Source of the DNA: Acheta domesticus
Lineage: Eukaryota; Arthropoda; Insecta; Orthoptera; Gryllidae
NCBI GenBank assembly: GCA_031308135.1
Contig: JAHLJT010008756.1
Span: 137,875,775 to 137,939,774, forward strand
Length of the DNA stretch: 64,000 bases
Reading direction: 5' to 3'
The notes under the pieces are model-generated. The model was given only the letters and a program-made list of their open reading frames with translations. It was not told where the DNA came from and searched no databases. This document shows, in pieces, positions 31,277 to 42,298 of the stretch (the stretch's first letter is position 1; each line of letters opens with the position of its first letter). The position numbers were made by a program, and so were the translations under genes.

Positions 31277-31583
31277 CAGTGCTTTCCAACTGGCTGTCCG
31301 TCGGATCTTTTTGTGCGGCCCGTGACTACTTTAAAAAATTGTTTTATACCAACCAAATAGAATACAATTGCACAATTAATCTTATTTTATTTAATGATAT
31401 TCAATTTACTCGTTGTATGTACATTAATCATCAGTATGTTGAATGAAAGTCGTATCTAAGATATATTTCTTTCAGTATAATCTCAGTAGTTAGGGTAAAA
31501 ACCATCTTAAATGACGGTGCGGCCCGCGGCTAAACTACAATTTTATATTTGGCCCATAAGCCTTTCTAAGTTGGACAGCCGTG
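31277..31583. mobile_element. hAT-like non-autonomous element, copy 1
   Basis: 307 bp with termini CAGTGCTTTCCAACTGGC and, from the other end inward, CACGGCTGTCCAACTTAG. Flanking 8-mers TCTTAAAC/TCCTAAAT match at 6 of 8. The interior aligns along its length with the element at 43,416-43,731 (GTGCGGCCCGCGGCT, GTTGAATGAAAGTCGTATCT, AATCTCAGTAGTTAGGGT). Non-coding. Confidence 0.85.
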
Positions 31584-31591
31584 TCCTAAAT

Positions 31592-31975
31592 GAATGGATT
31601 AAGTCCCAAGTGGGAACAACTCTGAAACATGTTTCGGACTTTTCCGGATGAAGTTCACATTAGCCAACATGAGTTGACCGGCGAAGATGAATTACTTTAC
31701 GTTGTCGAGAAATAGCAGATATGTCATAAAATAAGATTGCTAGGGCGAAATTATAAGTCAAGCAAGAGGCAAAATACGTGAAAGTTTGTTGTTGTTTAAT
31801 GTTGGCTCTTGTGAGGCCTGTTCAAATGAGAAAAGGAAAAGCAAAAGACAGATCACAGAGGATAATTCAAGGAATTAGAATGGCCTGCTTGTATTCATGT
31901 ACAACAAACATTTGGGAGAGCTTCATTGAGCAAATGAAGAAAACTAGAATATTACGTATTTCTAAGAAGACTCGT
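31592..31975. other. Sequence before the gap, nothing recognised
   Basis: Mixed sequence running into the Ns. It shows no similarity to the start of the LTR whose end emerges after the gap, so the LTR start must lie inside the gap. Confidence 0.5.
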
Positions 31976-32975
31976 NNNNNNNNNNNNNNNNNNNNNNNNN
32001 NNNNNNNNNNNNNNNNNNNNNNNNNNNNNNNNNNNNNNNNNNNNNNNNNNNNNNNNNNNNNNNNNNNNNNNNNNNNNNNNNNNNNNNNNNNNNNNNNNNN
32101 NNNNNNNNNNNNNNNNNNNNNNNNNNNNNNNNNNNNNNNNNNNNNNNNNNNNNNNNNNNNNNNNNNNNNNNNNNNNNNNNNNNNNNNNNNNNNNNNNNNN
32201 NNNNNNNNNNNNNNNNNNNNNNNNNNNNNNNNNNNNNNNNNNNNNNNNNNNNNNNNNNNNNNNNNNNNNNNNNNNNNNNNNNNNNNNNNNNNNNNNNNNN
32301 NNNNNNNNNNNNNNNNNNNNNNNNNNNNNNNNNNNNNNNNNNNNNNNNNNNNNNNNNNNNNNNNNNNNNNNNNNNNNNNNNNNNNNNNNNNNNNNNNNNN
32401 NNNNNNNNNNNNNNNNNNNNNNNNNNNNNNNNNNNNNNNNNNNNNNNNNNNNNNNNNNNNNNNNNNNNNNNNNNNNNNNNNNNNNNNNNNNNNNNNNNNN
32501 NNNNNNNNNNNNNNNNNNNNNNNNNNNNNNNNNNNNNNNNNNNNNNNNNNNNNNNNNNNNNNNNNNNNNNNNNNNNNNNNNNNNNNNNNNNNNNNNNNNN
32601 NNNNNNNNNNNNNNNNNNNNNNNNNNNNNNNNNNNNNNNNNNNNNNNNNNNNNNNNNNNNNNNNNNNNNNNNNNNNNNNNNNNNNNNNNNNNNNNNNNNN
32701 NNNNNNNNNNNNNNNNNNNNNNNNNNNNNNNNNNNNNNNNNNNNNNNNNNNNNNNNNNNNNNNNNNNNNNNNNNNNNNNNNNNNNNNNNNNNNNNNNNNN
32801 NNNNNNNNNNNNNNNNNNNNNNNNNNNNNNNNNNNNNNNNNNNNNNNNNNNNNNNNNNNNNNNNNNNNNNNNNNNNNNNNNNNNNNNNNNNNNNNNNNNN
32901 NNNNNNNNNNNNNNNNNNNNNNNNNNNNNNNNNNNNNNNNNNNNNNNNNNNNNNNNNNNNNNNNNNNNNNNNNNN
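31976..32975. other. Assembly gap of exactly 1,000 Ns
   Basis: Run of Ns. The length looks like a placeholder. ORFs reported across it are artefacts. Confidence 0.99.
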
Positions 32976-32995
32976 TAACGAACTTGGGTGTGACA
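32976..32995 (+). repeat. 3' end of the 5' LTR, rest lost in the gap
   Basis: TAACGAACTTGGGTGTGACA matches the last 21 bases of the 3' LTR (37,700-37,720) except for one missing C. This identifies the sequence after the gap as the LTR/leader junction. Confidence 0.9.
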
Positions 32996-32997
32996 AT

Positions 32998-33020
32998 TGG
33001 CTTTCCCAAGTGGGGCTCGA
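32998..33020 (+). other. Primer-binding site, possibly tRNA-Lys type
   Basis: Two bases after the LTR the sequence starts TGGC and includes CCCAAGTGGGGCTCGA. It resembles the tRNA-Lys-complementary site of gypsy-like elements (TGGCGCCCAACGTGGGGCTC), with a small internal mismatch block. Position is certain; the primer tRNA is tentative. Confidence 0.6.
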
Positions 33021-33272
33021 TAGTACCACAGATACCCCAGTAAAACGCCCTAGAATCAATTTCATGTCTCAGTGCCATTTTGATAATAGTCGCAGAACCT
33101 AATTTTCTATTACTGTTGTTTTTTTAAATGGATGGAAGGACGCTGCTACGAAAAGAACAATTTGTGGTCTGGTAATGATATTATTTATTATTGTATTTTG
33201 TGTATAAGTGTTATTGTTTTGTGCTTTGTGTGTTGTGAATACCGTGTGCGCGTTTCACGCAAAACAGCCAAA

Positions 33273-34730
33273 ATGCTGGACGAATCAGGCGTCGATGTGG
33301 CGGGAGAGAGCAGTTCGGGGAACAGCCTGCGCCCGAGATCACCCTAAGTGAACTTATGCGAGTTCTCACGAAGCAAATCTCGGAGAGTAGCGAAAGACAT
33401 GCGAGTCAGATTGCAGAAAGTAGTAAGAATTTAAAACTAGAATTGATGAACCAAATTTCAGAGAGTAGCGAGAGACATGCGAGACAAATCTCAGAAGTAA
33501 TAAAAGACATGAGGAAAGATTTGACCGGCATAGACAGTTGTTTGGTTGACCAGGCCGCGAAACTAGAAAATTTGGAGGCGAAATTTGATCACAAATAGGA
33601 ACTTTGCAGAATCAGTTAGAGGGTAGATGTGGGAAAATTGAAACTAGCGTGGAGAACTTAGGCCAGGAGTTAGAAAGTTCTAGGGCCGAGGCAAGGGAAA
33701 ATATTATCAAAATCGAATCAGAAATTAGTCAGAAACTTCAGGCATGTGACAGGAAAGTGGAAGCTTATTGCGAATCAATTACTGAGAATATTGCCGAGGT
33801 TAAAACAGAAATGAACGGCAAATTCACGAAAATTGAAACCAAACTCAGCACGGAAGTGAGTGAAAATCCATGGCAAATTCGAGAAATTAGGAGTTATTGA
33901 AGGGGAGAATATCAGGGACAGGGAAGAAAAGTTAAAGAAAGAAATAGACAAGAACTTAATAAAATTAGTAAGGGAGGAAATCGAGAAAGAGAAAGAGAAC
34001 GGTCCTATTGCGAATTCATCGGGAGGATCAGGGCTTAGATTCTCGTGGGCCCCTCCACAAAATTTATGTTTTTGGGGAAAAGCAGATGAAAATCCAAAGG
34101 TTTTTCTCGACCGTGCCGAGAATTACATGGATTTGACGAAGGCAGTACCGTCCAAATTAAAACCTAAATTCATGCAGGAACTTCTACGCGGAAATGCTGC
34201 CCATTGGCTCACTGCGCTTGCACCATTCCCACAAACGTACGAAGAGTTTCGTACCAAGTTCCCTTGCGCGTTACTGGAACGAACAAACGCGTTACGAATT
34301 CGAGAGAAAGATTCTAGAGAACAGGTGGGACAAAAGACGCGACCAATCTTACCTTGACTACGCCATGGAGAAAATCTCCGCTATTAAATTGTGTGACCCC
34401 ATGATAGAGGATAAAAAGGTCATTTGGCTTTTGACCGCGCATTACCCTACCTATGTGCAAAATTTAATTAATAGTGTAGGATGTGAGGACCTCGATCGAT
34501 TCCAGGAGCTGCTCGCTCAATTTGATAGGACTCGGGTAATTTCTTATGAGGATAATTGGGAGCGAAACCAAGGGAACGGCCAGAAACCGACCGTCATGGC
34601 GTCGCGATGACCGGAATCGGGGGAACGCTGCAAATGAGCGACGCCCACCACCGGATTCTAATGAGAATCGAGGCGGGAACGCTGGGGACAGAAACGGTCA
34701 GCATGATTCCACTAGACAGAGCCCGTTAAA
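33273..34730 (+). pseudogene. gag: gag of the plus-strand Gypsy-type element, multiply frameshifted
   Basis: Starts at ATG 33,273 after a ~275-bp leader. A short Ser/Gly-rich N-terminus is followed by a long coiled coil with internal repeats (QISESSERHA occurs twice, about 33,375 and 33,460), then a capsid-like domain from about 34,040: FSWAPPQNLCFWGKADENPK, VFLDRAENYMDL and LLRGNAAHWLTAL. An Arg/Asn-rich basic tail (34,560-34,730) may bind nucleic acid; no CCHC knuckle is visible. The frame changes at about 33,330, 33,599, 33,870, 34,340 and 34,560, so no intact Gag can be made. Gag would form the particle in which reverse transcription occurs. Confidence 0.8.
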
Positions 34731-34776
34731 TTAGAACCGTTCGAGCCAGTAAGGTACCGGTGGTCCCGAACGAGTT

Positions 34777-35271
34777 GTGTCAGAGGTACCAATTTCCAAG
34801 GTAGTGTCAGTGAACTACGCATTTCATGACTTAAATGACGATGCGAATGAACATGTGAAGGAACTCGCACGGAAGTGCCCAGTAATCGAGTTTCTCACAG
34901 GAAATTTTAATGTACGCGCTCTAGTAGATACCGGCAGTGAGGTTAGCGCAATTTCAAAGAAATTTTACTCGCAACTAATAAGTGAGCGCATTCCAGTGCC
35001 AACTTTGCCTACGGGTAAATGCTTCGTTGTAGGAATCGGGAAGAAGAAAAGTGAGCCGATTTTCATGCAGGCCTTAATCTCACTAAATTTTCGGGAAGTT
35101 TCATTCGACGTGCCATGTTTAGTCATAGAAGACTTGAATTATGATGTTATTCTAGGGGTAGATTTCTTGCGGGAAAATAACGGGATAGTGGATTTTTCCA
35201 GGAATATTGTGAGTTTCGGTGAGGGTAGGGAAATTGAGATACAAGATGACGAGGACAGACCGGGACATTAG
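34777..35271 (+). pseudogene. Aspartic protease of the Gypsy-type element
   Basis: Open frame of 164 codons. RALVDTGSEVSAISKKFY (about residues 48-65) carries the catalytic D-T-G. The C-terminal ILGVDFLRENNGIVDF (about 124-140) is the second retropepsin signature, followed by a small beta-hairpin-like end. The domain itself appears intact. It overlaps the RT frame by 53 bp in a different phase, which in a live element could mean programmed frameshifting but here may be another indel. It lacks its own upstream polyprotein context because gag is broken. Confidence 0.88.
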
Positions 35272-35902
35272 CATTTCATGTGGGTTTGGGGATTCGGGGG
35301 ATGACGTGAGTGGAGTCATTAACAAGTGCTTGCTAGGAAATGATTCACTAAATGACCACGAGCGCCATCAGCTGCAGCAATTGCTCTGCAAATACGGCAA
35401 CGTTTTCGATCGTCCCGTGCATCCAATAAAAGACTTTTGCTTTCGGATCCAGGCCACCGATGACTCACCCTTTAAAGTGAAAAATTACCCTATTCCGCAG
35501 TCCATTAGGGGGGAAGTCGATGAAACGATCAAAAACATGATTAGTGAAGGCATTATTGAGAGGTCAGTCACGGCCTACTTAAACCCGATTGTTGTTGTCA
35601 AGAAGAAAGACGGGAAAGTTAGAATTTGTTTAGATGCACGACGAATCAACGAAGTTACAGTCCCAGAAAACGAGGCACCTCAAAACATAGACGAAATTCT
35701 TTGGAAATTCAACAAAACTAAAAATTTTTCGGCCTTAGATTTTTCGAGTTCTTATTGGCAGATTTCCATCCACCCCGACGATAGGAAGTTCACGGGATTC
35801 TTATACAACGGCTTAACCTACGTCTGGAAACGTATGCCTCCTGCGGGACGAAAACGGCCTTCCAGCCGGAAAATTCAATTTTTTCAACCTCCGTCCGTTT
35901 AA
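35219..35902 (+). pseudogene. Reverse transcriptase, N-terminal part only
   Basis: RT fingers and early palm of Ty3/Gypsy type. Residues about 84-118 hold the FKVKNYPIPQSIR and IEKMI-like primer region (DETIKNMISEGIIERS). NPIVVVKKKDGK and RICLDARRIN lie at about 122-144. ALDFSSSYWQISI lies at about 172-184, with the first catalytic Asp at 174. After TYVWKRMP (about 200-207) small indels destroy the following GLKTA region, and the frame ends at 35,902. The YxDD box, thumb, RNase H and integrase are missing: from there to the polypurine tract are only ~260 non-coding bases, so ~2.5-3 kb of pol is deleted relative to a typical Gypsy element. Confidence 0.9.
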
Positions 35903-36160
35903 AGAGTAGAAGTCACTGACAACCTCTGCACACGATTCGGAGTACCTTGGGCTCGCGGTACAGTTCATGTTCTTCTTTGTTAAATTTTGTAGGGTTAATT
36001 AGAATTAAGATCTAGTAGTAGTTGCAATTTTCTTTGTTACTGTAGAATGATTTTAATGTTAGGCATCGCCATGTTATTTTTTTGAAATTTCATCACGACG
36101 AGAAAAAAAATTCTCATTTCCAAATCTCAATTTTTCAAAGCCCCAATTTTTTTTCTCTAT
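35903..36160 (+). other. Remainder of internal region between truncated pol and the polypurine tract
   Basis: AT-rich, no ORF, no env-like sequence. Presumably the original 3' untranslated part next to the LTR. Confidence 0.6.
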
Positions 36161-36177
36161 TCGGAGGGGAGGGCCAA
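36161..36177 (+). other. Polypurine tract of the Gypsy-type element
   Basis: CGGAGGGGAGGGCCAA directly before the TG that opens the 3' LTR. Confidence 0.85.
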
Positions 36178-36747
36178 TGTAGCGGTACGCTATTTTTAAT
36201 ACTTTTTAAATTTCACAAATAACTGTCGATGTGAACCGTCCACCTCCCGCCGCCGCCAGCCGGGTCGGCGCGCCCCCTCCGCTAATGGAAGGGATGACAG
36301 CACGCGCTCCTCTAAAGTTTATGGCCATCGTCCGCGAGTCGACCCTCATCCCGTCACGCACCCGGGCGCCGAAGAAGAGATTAGAGACGTGTGCTGATCC
36401 CGCCGTTCCGGGTATCATGCGCACTAAGTACCCAGACCGTCCTTCGCAGTTTTCTCCAGGGGTCCCAACGGACATTCCGCGTACCCTTTACTGACCTACT
36501 TCCGAAGTCAGACGGAGAGCGTTTTCCAGACAGAGATAGGGCTACGGAAAATTCCTAGAATCACCGGACCTGATTGGCCGAGGACAAAATTACGGCGTAG
36601 TAGCACTTAGCCAATCAGGGGCAAAATTCCGTGGGGTGGGAGCGATTTTGGGGCACTTTTGAATTTTCGGGGTGGCGGAACGAGGAGACCTCCAGGCTAG
36701 CGGCGTAGGGGAGAGCATCACTTCTTCTTGTTCGATTGAGCTGGGGG

Positions 36748-36866
36748 GGGCGAGCGCCGCGGAGCGAGTAACAGCTCCGGCGCCGCGTTCGAGGGCTACG
36801 TGTACTCGACTTGTCTTGGGTGGCGAGCGCCGCGGAGTAAGCGATAGCTCCGGCGCCGCGTTCGAG
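36748..36866. repeat. 47-bp direct repeat in the LTR
   Basis: GGCGAGCGCCGCGGAG then AGCTCCGGCGCCGCGTTCGA occurs twice, at about 36,748 and 36,821, separated by ~27 bp. Possible duplicated transcription-factor or promoter module in U3; untested. Confidence 0.85.
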
Positions 36867-37489
36867 GGAGAATTATTATTTTGGGACTTAGTTCGTGGAC
36901 ACTGAGCTCTGCCGTGGGCAGTGACCGGTGACTAGTTTTCTCCGAGATTCGTGATCGTGAAAACTCCAGAGAACTTTCCGTAAGAACTGCTAATTTGTGT
37001 GAACGGAATTCGCGATCATTCACGATCCGGGCCAGCTGACCGTCGCCGCCGCCGCCGTCACCGCCGCAGCCGCTGTCGCCGCCGCCGCTCCTTTGGTAGC
37101 TACTGTGGAAGGACGTTTCTCGGCCTGGCAGGGCATCTCAGCCGCCGACCCAGACGGAGAGAAGCCGCGACCCCCGCCGCCGACGCCGAGGGCCGCCTAC
37201 ACGCCGCCCCATTCAGGCATAAACTTCGGTCAACGACCGCCAAAGAACTATTGTGCATTGCTGGTGCCGCGCTTAGGCACTTGTTTCCTCATTATTGTCA
37301 GCCAGAAGGCGAATGGCCTAGAGTTTGTTGGGGCCTGTAAAGGAATTTAATTGTAATTCTCGTTCTTTCTCTTTTTTTTTAGATTTAAGTTTTATCTCAT
37401 TTTTTTTTCGTTTCTAACTGAGCTCATCATGTAGGGCCTTTCTTAACTCTTTGAATCACTGTAACTTCCCCGGCCTATTATTAGGCGGG

Positions 37490-37495
37490 AATAAA
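37490..37495 (+). promoter_or_regulatory. Polyadenylation signal AATAAA in the LTR
   Basis: AATAAA about 225 bp before the LTR end, a suitable position to define the R/U5 boundary of element transcripts. Confidence 0.55.
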
Positions 37496-37720
37496 CCTTT
37501 TTATTTGCTTTACCAACCACTGAATTGTTTCTGTAGTTAGCAAACGCCTTACGACTCCTTCCATCCGAGTTAGATTCTAAGCAGGTGACAAAGTTGGCCG
37601 ACTGAGCTAGGCCCGGGCCGCCCTCGTTGACTTCGGCGCACACCCACGCCGCCGGAGCTCGACGCTGTGGTTGACAATCGACGCCACCGTGTGGCTCGAT
37701 AACGAACCTTGGGTGTGACA

Positions 37721-38690
37721 ATACATGTAAACAATTTCGACGATCGAAAAATAAGTTTCATATGTACAGAAACATCTCCTATCATTGAGATGGATTTCTA
37801 ATGTGCTCGAGTGATGTGATTTTTAATGATCGAGTTGTGGCGTTGTCATTGTATTGCGAACACATCTTGTGAAAGACTTCAAACAAAGCGCGGGAAATTA
37901 CAATTGGGAATTTCGAAGACTTAAAAAATTACGCAAACTACTCACCTTTTCAAAAATTTGTACATGATCTTAGATTAAACATCTAATTTTAGAACACATT
38001 TTGTTATGGAAAAATATCTATCATCATAATTATAGTTTCAATGTTAACTCTGCAAGTTTCGAAAATGCAGAGAGTTGACCGCAGATGGGGCCTGCACCAT
38101 TTTTTTGTCAATGTGAAAATATAATGAAAATAATGAAAAAATAAACAATTTGGAGCCGTTTTTGAGAAAATGTTTTTAAATAATTCCTATATTCCACGCA
38201 AAATTGAGATAAATAAATTCACAAATTCGAAGCTTTTGCACATGCATACATTTAAGGAGCTGACTTTCAAGAACAGAGTTTATTTAAAAAAATATATCTT
38301 AATATTGCAGTTGTAAGAAGTATCCGAAAAAAATTGAACTTTCATGATTTTAGAAAATTCATAGTGGAAATAAAACTTGTGCCATTTTTAAGCATATTTT
38401 GTTCTCTCTCTTTTTGGATGTTAGGACTTTATGTAAGAAAGTATTTATTAAGAACATTTTGGAAATGTTAAGGCTTTATGTAAAGTCACTCCAAAAAACA
38501 GAATATCCCTTTTCAATTCGTAAGGTTTTGAGTTAGGAGAAATGGATGGGAAATATAAATTTTTGAGAAAATCGTGTGTACGGTTTAGGCTCTAGCGTTA
38601 CACACGGACAAACAGACGTTCTGCTATCGGCGAATTTTTCAAATCCTATAAATATTTCTAGTAAAAAGCAAGTCCTTCCTCATTTCTCGG
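37721..38690. repeat. Unknown dispersed repeat family, diverged copy 3
   Basis: AT-rich non-coding sequence with the ordered family words ATGCAGAGAGTTGACCGCAG, GGGGCCTGCACCAT, AACAATTTGGAGCCGTTTTT, GAGAAAATG and, at the end, GGCTCTAGCGTTACACACGG followed by ACAAACAGACG. More diverged than the copies at 19.7 and 28.6 kb. Confidence 0.5.
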
Positions 38691-40720
38691 GTAGTCCTCT
38701 AAATTCAGAAGTAGAAAACAGTCAGGTGACAACAGTGCGCCAAGAAAACTCGCACCCTCTTACAGGAATGCATTAGACCAGAGTCACACCGCAGGCATTC
38801 GCTTATTGCAGAAACATACTTCAAGACAAATGTCAGCAAATACATTTACTCAATATAAGAACCATTGAGGCAAAAATATATGTACTACGATAGTACTCTT
38901 ATGGTCTCATTTGGTCTTCTTCAATAATAGAATGAGCACCAGTCCTACAACGTTAATAGTATTTGGTTTCTCTGATGTGAGAATGTCTACGGCCACCATA
39001 AACACGTGGATCATTCGTGTGATGAGTTGGGTAGTAATTCACAAAATGTATCCTTTCGAAATTCCTGGCTGGAACGATATTGTGAAATGTACCCATGGAA
39101 GGGGCAGCTAAAGTGACAGAGAAAGTAATAAGAAAGTAGGCGATGGGTAGCAATACAAGAGTGCGAAGAGTTACAGCTAGTGATGCTACAACAGTACACA
39201 GTTTCTCGTATTTTAGGTAACTTAATACAGTGAAGCCTGCTCAAACAACACCCCTCAATTTTGCGATCACCTTCATTAACAATATTTTTTTTCGTGGAAC
39301 CGTCTGATTTTTTCATTATACATACATTAATATTCCCTCTTTTCAGCGACCACCTGACTACGCAAGCAACAGCCTGCACATTTCGTAGATTAACCTTTAT
39401 TAAGCGGACACCTCAAGCGATTTTCAACTCTGTAACAATAAGCGGGAAAGTGGTGGAGATTACTGTTGATTTAATATCTTCCTGCGACGGAACTCATTGT
39501 CAGATCACTTTGAACCAGGATTGCCAGTTCGGAAGGAATTCCGCTTTTTGAGCTGGAAAAAGGCTCTGTCTCGCGAGACCAAAAGTGACTTCGCGGAACA
39601 TCGCCCAATGAGCTGAAATGCAATTTCAGATTATGAGAAAAGTTTCAAAAAAACACAACGACGCGTCGACAGTGAGTTTGATGTTTTATTTTTTTATTTT
39701 ACGCATGATCTTTCATTAATCATTTGTTAATTCGTTCAAATTTACTTTGAGAAGTGAGTAATCTAAGGTTTTAGACCTCTAGTATACGCTGTGTTCTTTG
39801 GAAAGTCATAGCGTCTTTGTCGTGCTCTACATGAGTATAGTATAATATGAGTATATAACACTGGCGGTACTTGCAGTTGAATTTAGTCATCTTTTGGAAG
39901 AACGGTGTCACTACCAGCATTTTCCGTTAAGCCTTAGGGAATAAGCATATGTGAGCATTTCTGTGATAATATTTTTGAGCGTAGATATTTAAGAGGAGCA
40001 AGGAGAGTGCAAACGGTAAAGTGGGGAAATTATTTTGTTCCTTAAAGTAGTATTCTCATCTCCTATTGTCGCAAGATTAGTCATAACTAATTTTTAAATA
40101 TTAAGGTATAACTTATTATTACAAAAAGCATAAGTTTTTACATAAATTACTAATTACAATGTTCACAAACAAAAAAATTAAACTAATCAAGAATTTCATA
40201 AAGTCACTACCTAAAAAACACTTCAAATACGAATTATTTTAATGCAAATTCAAATTTTCAGCTTGTAAAGTTGGATTTTTCTTATTGGGCGGGTTTAAAG
40301 GCATCTAATGGCGATGATTCTACGTGGTATCTGGCAAACCTGCTTTGAACAATGGCATTCAGAGCAGCTACCCTACAGGGGAATTAATTTTGTGTTTGAG
40401 ACAACAAAAGATGATTTCAATAAATATCTCTAAATGGAACAAAAACGAGTTCGCTTCGCCCATTTCAGAGCATTCCTATAGGTTGCTAATTCGTTGCTCG
40501 TCTCTTTAGGACCTGTTAAGCTCTCGTGCGCGCTTCCTATCTGAAGGTCAATAGCTGACTTCTTCGTCGGACGGCCCTGCTGCAAAGTTTCAACAAGACG
40601 TAAATTCCATCTTCAATCCCAGTTTGCTTGTTCGATTCGGTGAGGAGGCCAAGTGAGTTTCTTGGCTGCAGTGGCGGCTCCTCCTTCTGTTGCACAACCC
40701 CCAGATAATGGAACATAGTA
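38691..40720. other. Mostly AT-rich sequence, no gene recognised
   Basis: Contains a short SINE-body-like fragment at about 39,170-39,220 related to 28,390-28,440. Overlapping ORFs of up to 122 codons at 39,011-39,551 run on opposite strands without recognisable domains. Confidence 0.45.
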
Positions 40721-40722
40721 GT

Positions 40723-40845
40723 TCATGCAATTAGTTTATAATGTTAAGCTTTATTGCATGAGTACATGTTTTAAAAACGAGCAACGTTAGGAGCAAGTTT
40801 TCAAATTTGTACGAATGCAATAAAGCAACATTATAAACGAGTTGC
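40723..40845. repeat. Fold-back element with ~40-bp arms
   Basis: Left arm 40,723-40,763 (ATGCAATTAGTTTATAATGT, then GCTTTATTGCATGAGTAC) pairs with right arm 40,807-40,845 (GTACGAATGCAATAAAGC, then ACATTATAAACGAGTTGCAT) with few mismatches and a 43-bp loop. A third partial match, CGTTTATAATGCTGG, is at 41,101. No ORF. Confidence 0.8.
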
Positions 40846-40849
40846 ATAC

Positions 40850-42045
40850 GCTATTTTTTTGTATACATTTATAAGAGAATGAAACTTAAATTCGCGAAGA
40901 ACTTTCCTGTTATGTCTCGGGTATTTGACATCTGGGCGAGAAAAGTGTGGTCGGCTGTTATGTTTACCTCTAGCTTCCCCTAATTCTCTCGCTGCGATTG
41001 GCTGAATGTGTGATGACGCAATCATTCGAGCCGTAAAATTTAATACGTCATTTGTGCCATAAAACGCCTGATTATGAACGATTTCTTGCATCAGGAAAGG
41101 TCGTTTATAATGCTGGAATACAAAAAATTCTTTCAATAAACCAGGAATATACATTTTCCTTTTAATGGTATTCAATATTCAAAGTATCGCAGCAATGTCG
41201 ATGTATATGAAATGATTTTGAGCCCTAAGGGCTCTCACAGGCAACGAACCACGCCAAACCCTTTTACTGGATTTACTCCTTGGCTTCAACATAGGACCCT
41301 GGTTGCATTAGCACCTCAACTGCCGTACATACTCCCTGCGCCGCAACCAGCCACCGGCCTTCAGCGCAGAAGGTTGAGGGTCGGGCTGCAAACCGCGGCG
41401 CGGCGACCAAGGGGAATACCAATTTTCTGTCAGTCTGATACTAGCTGCAACTTAATTCTATGAAATTCACGTTTAATTGAAAATACCAAGTTCACTCAAA
41501 CGGGAGAAGAAAGAAAATATGTCAACCATTTGGAGGGACGACTCAACATGCCGAAACACACAACCATTCCCACCTTAAACAGCCCACAGGGATGGTCAAC
41601 CGAATCGAACTCACTGCTCCATTTAGGCGCTAGCGTTGTTCGTCGGTAGATAGACGGACAGATAGACATCGGGGATAAAAACAAAATTAGAAAATTATAT
41701 ACCACCTAAAGTACGTAAAGCAAATAGAGTAATAAAATATCCACATTACTGACGTATAGGAGAAGGTAAAAACAAAGCATTCACGCGTGACGGAACAGCA
41801 GTGCTAACAGCGAGAAATACGGACGACACGCGGCGCCTAGAACACCTGTTATCAACCGCCAGCGAACACACAAGGGCGGCGCCGATCGCTTTCGCAGGCG
41901 GCGGTCGCGGGGTCAGCAAGGCGAGGGAAAGGACGCGTGTGGCTGATGCTGCCGTATTAGTCCCTGAAGGTTCCCACGGGGTGAGCTACCGTTCTCTGCG
42001 CTTCTCGAGTTACCTTCGGGTGGCCTCTTTCCAGCCCTCCCCCCC
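40850..42045. other. Sequence without recognised gene
   Basis: A 114-codon minus-strand ORF (40,831-41,175) begins outside and ends inside the fold-back and lacks recognisable domains. A perfect palindromic stem GAGCCCT/AGGGCTC lies at 41,219-41,233. AGGCGCTAGCGTTGTTCG near 41,625 recalls the unknown dispersed family. Confidence 0.4.
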
Positions 42046-42047
42046 TA

Positions 42048-42298
42048 CTGTAACTCTCCTCTCTCTCCGTCTTTCTCTGTCTCTCTCCACCTCTCTCTCT
42101 CTCTCTCTTTGTCTCTCTGAGTCTGTCTCTCTGTCTATCAGCGTCTATCTCTTCGTCTCTCACTTCCACAGTGTCTCAGATTCTCGGTCTTTTTGTCTCT
42201 TTGTCTCTTCGTCTCTCTTTTTCTTTCTCTCTCCCTCTGTCTCTCCCTCTCTCTCTCCCTCTGTCTCTCCCTCTCTCTCCATCTCACTCTCTCTGGAG
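42048..42298. repeat. (CT)n / TCTG-rich microsatellite tract
   Basis: About 250 bp of CTCT, GTCTCT and CCCTCTGTCTCT units. Ser/Leu-rich and Arg/Glu-rich ORFs across it are artefacts of the repeat. Confidence 0.95.

Larger units (their letters stand above)
32976..37720 (+). mobile_element. Defective Ty3/Gypsy-type LTR retrotransposon (plus strand)
   Basis: From the gap edge: the last 20 bp of a 5' LTR, a primer-binding site, a leader, a frameshifted gag, protease, the N-terminal part of RT, a 275-bp non-coding remainder, a polypurine tract and a complete 1,543-bp 3' LTR. RT stops before the catalytic YxDD motif; RNase H and integrase are absent. The element belongs to a different family from the minus-strand one at 953-8233: LTR, PBS and protease all differ. 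The 5' flank, and hence any target duplication, is hidden in the gap. Confidence 0.93.
36178..37720 (+). repeat. 3' LTR, 1,543 bp
   Basis: Opens TGTAGCGGTACGC and closes TTGGGTGTGACA. Inside are an inverted pair of CCAAT-type boxes (CCTGATTGGC about 36,569 and GCCAATCAGG about 36,609), a 47-bp tandem repeat (36,748-36,866), a (GCC)n-rich stretch at 37,030-37,200 and an AATAAA at 37,490-37,495. CpG content is much higher than in the flanks. ORFs inside are GC-driven and not credible. Confidence 0.93.

Noticed and set aside
31778..33078. Three ORFs of 367-421 codons across the gap
   Set aside because: They consist almost entirely of Ns and are artefacts of translating the gap.
33132..33272. 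Small membrane protein upstream of gag
   Set aside because: The hydrophobic stretch comes from AT-rich leader sequence in frame with the gag start; no independent evidence.
40831..41175. 114-codon minus-strand ORF
   Set aside because: It overlaps a fold-back repeat and contains no recognisable domain; open by chance.
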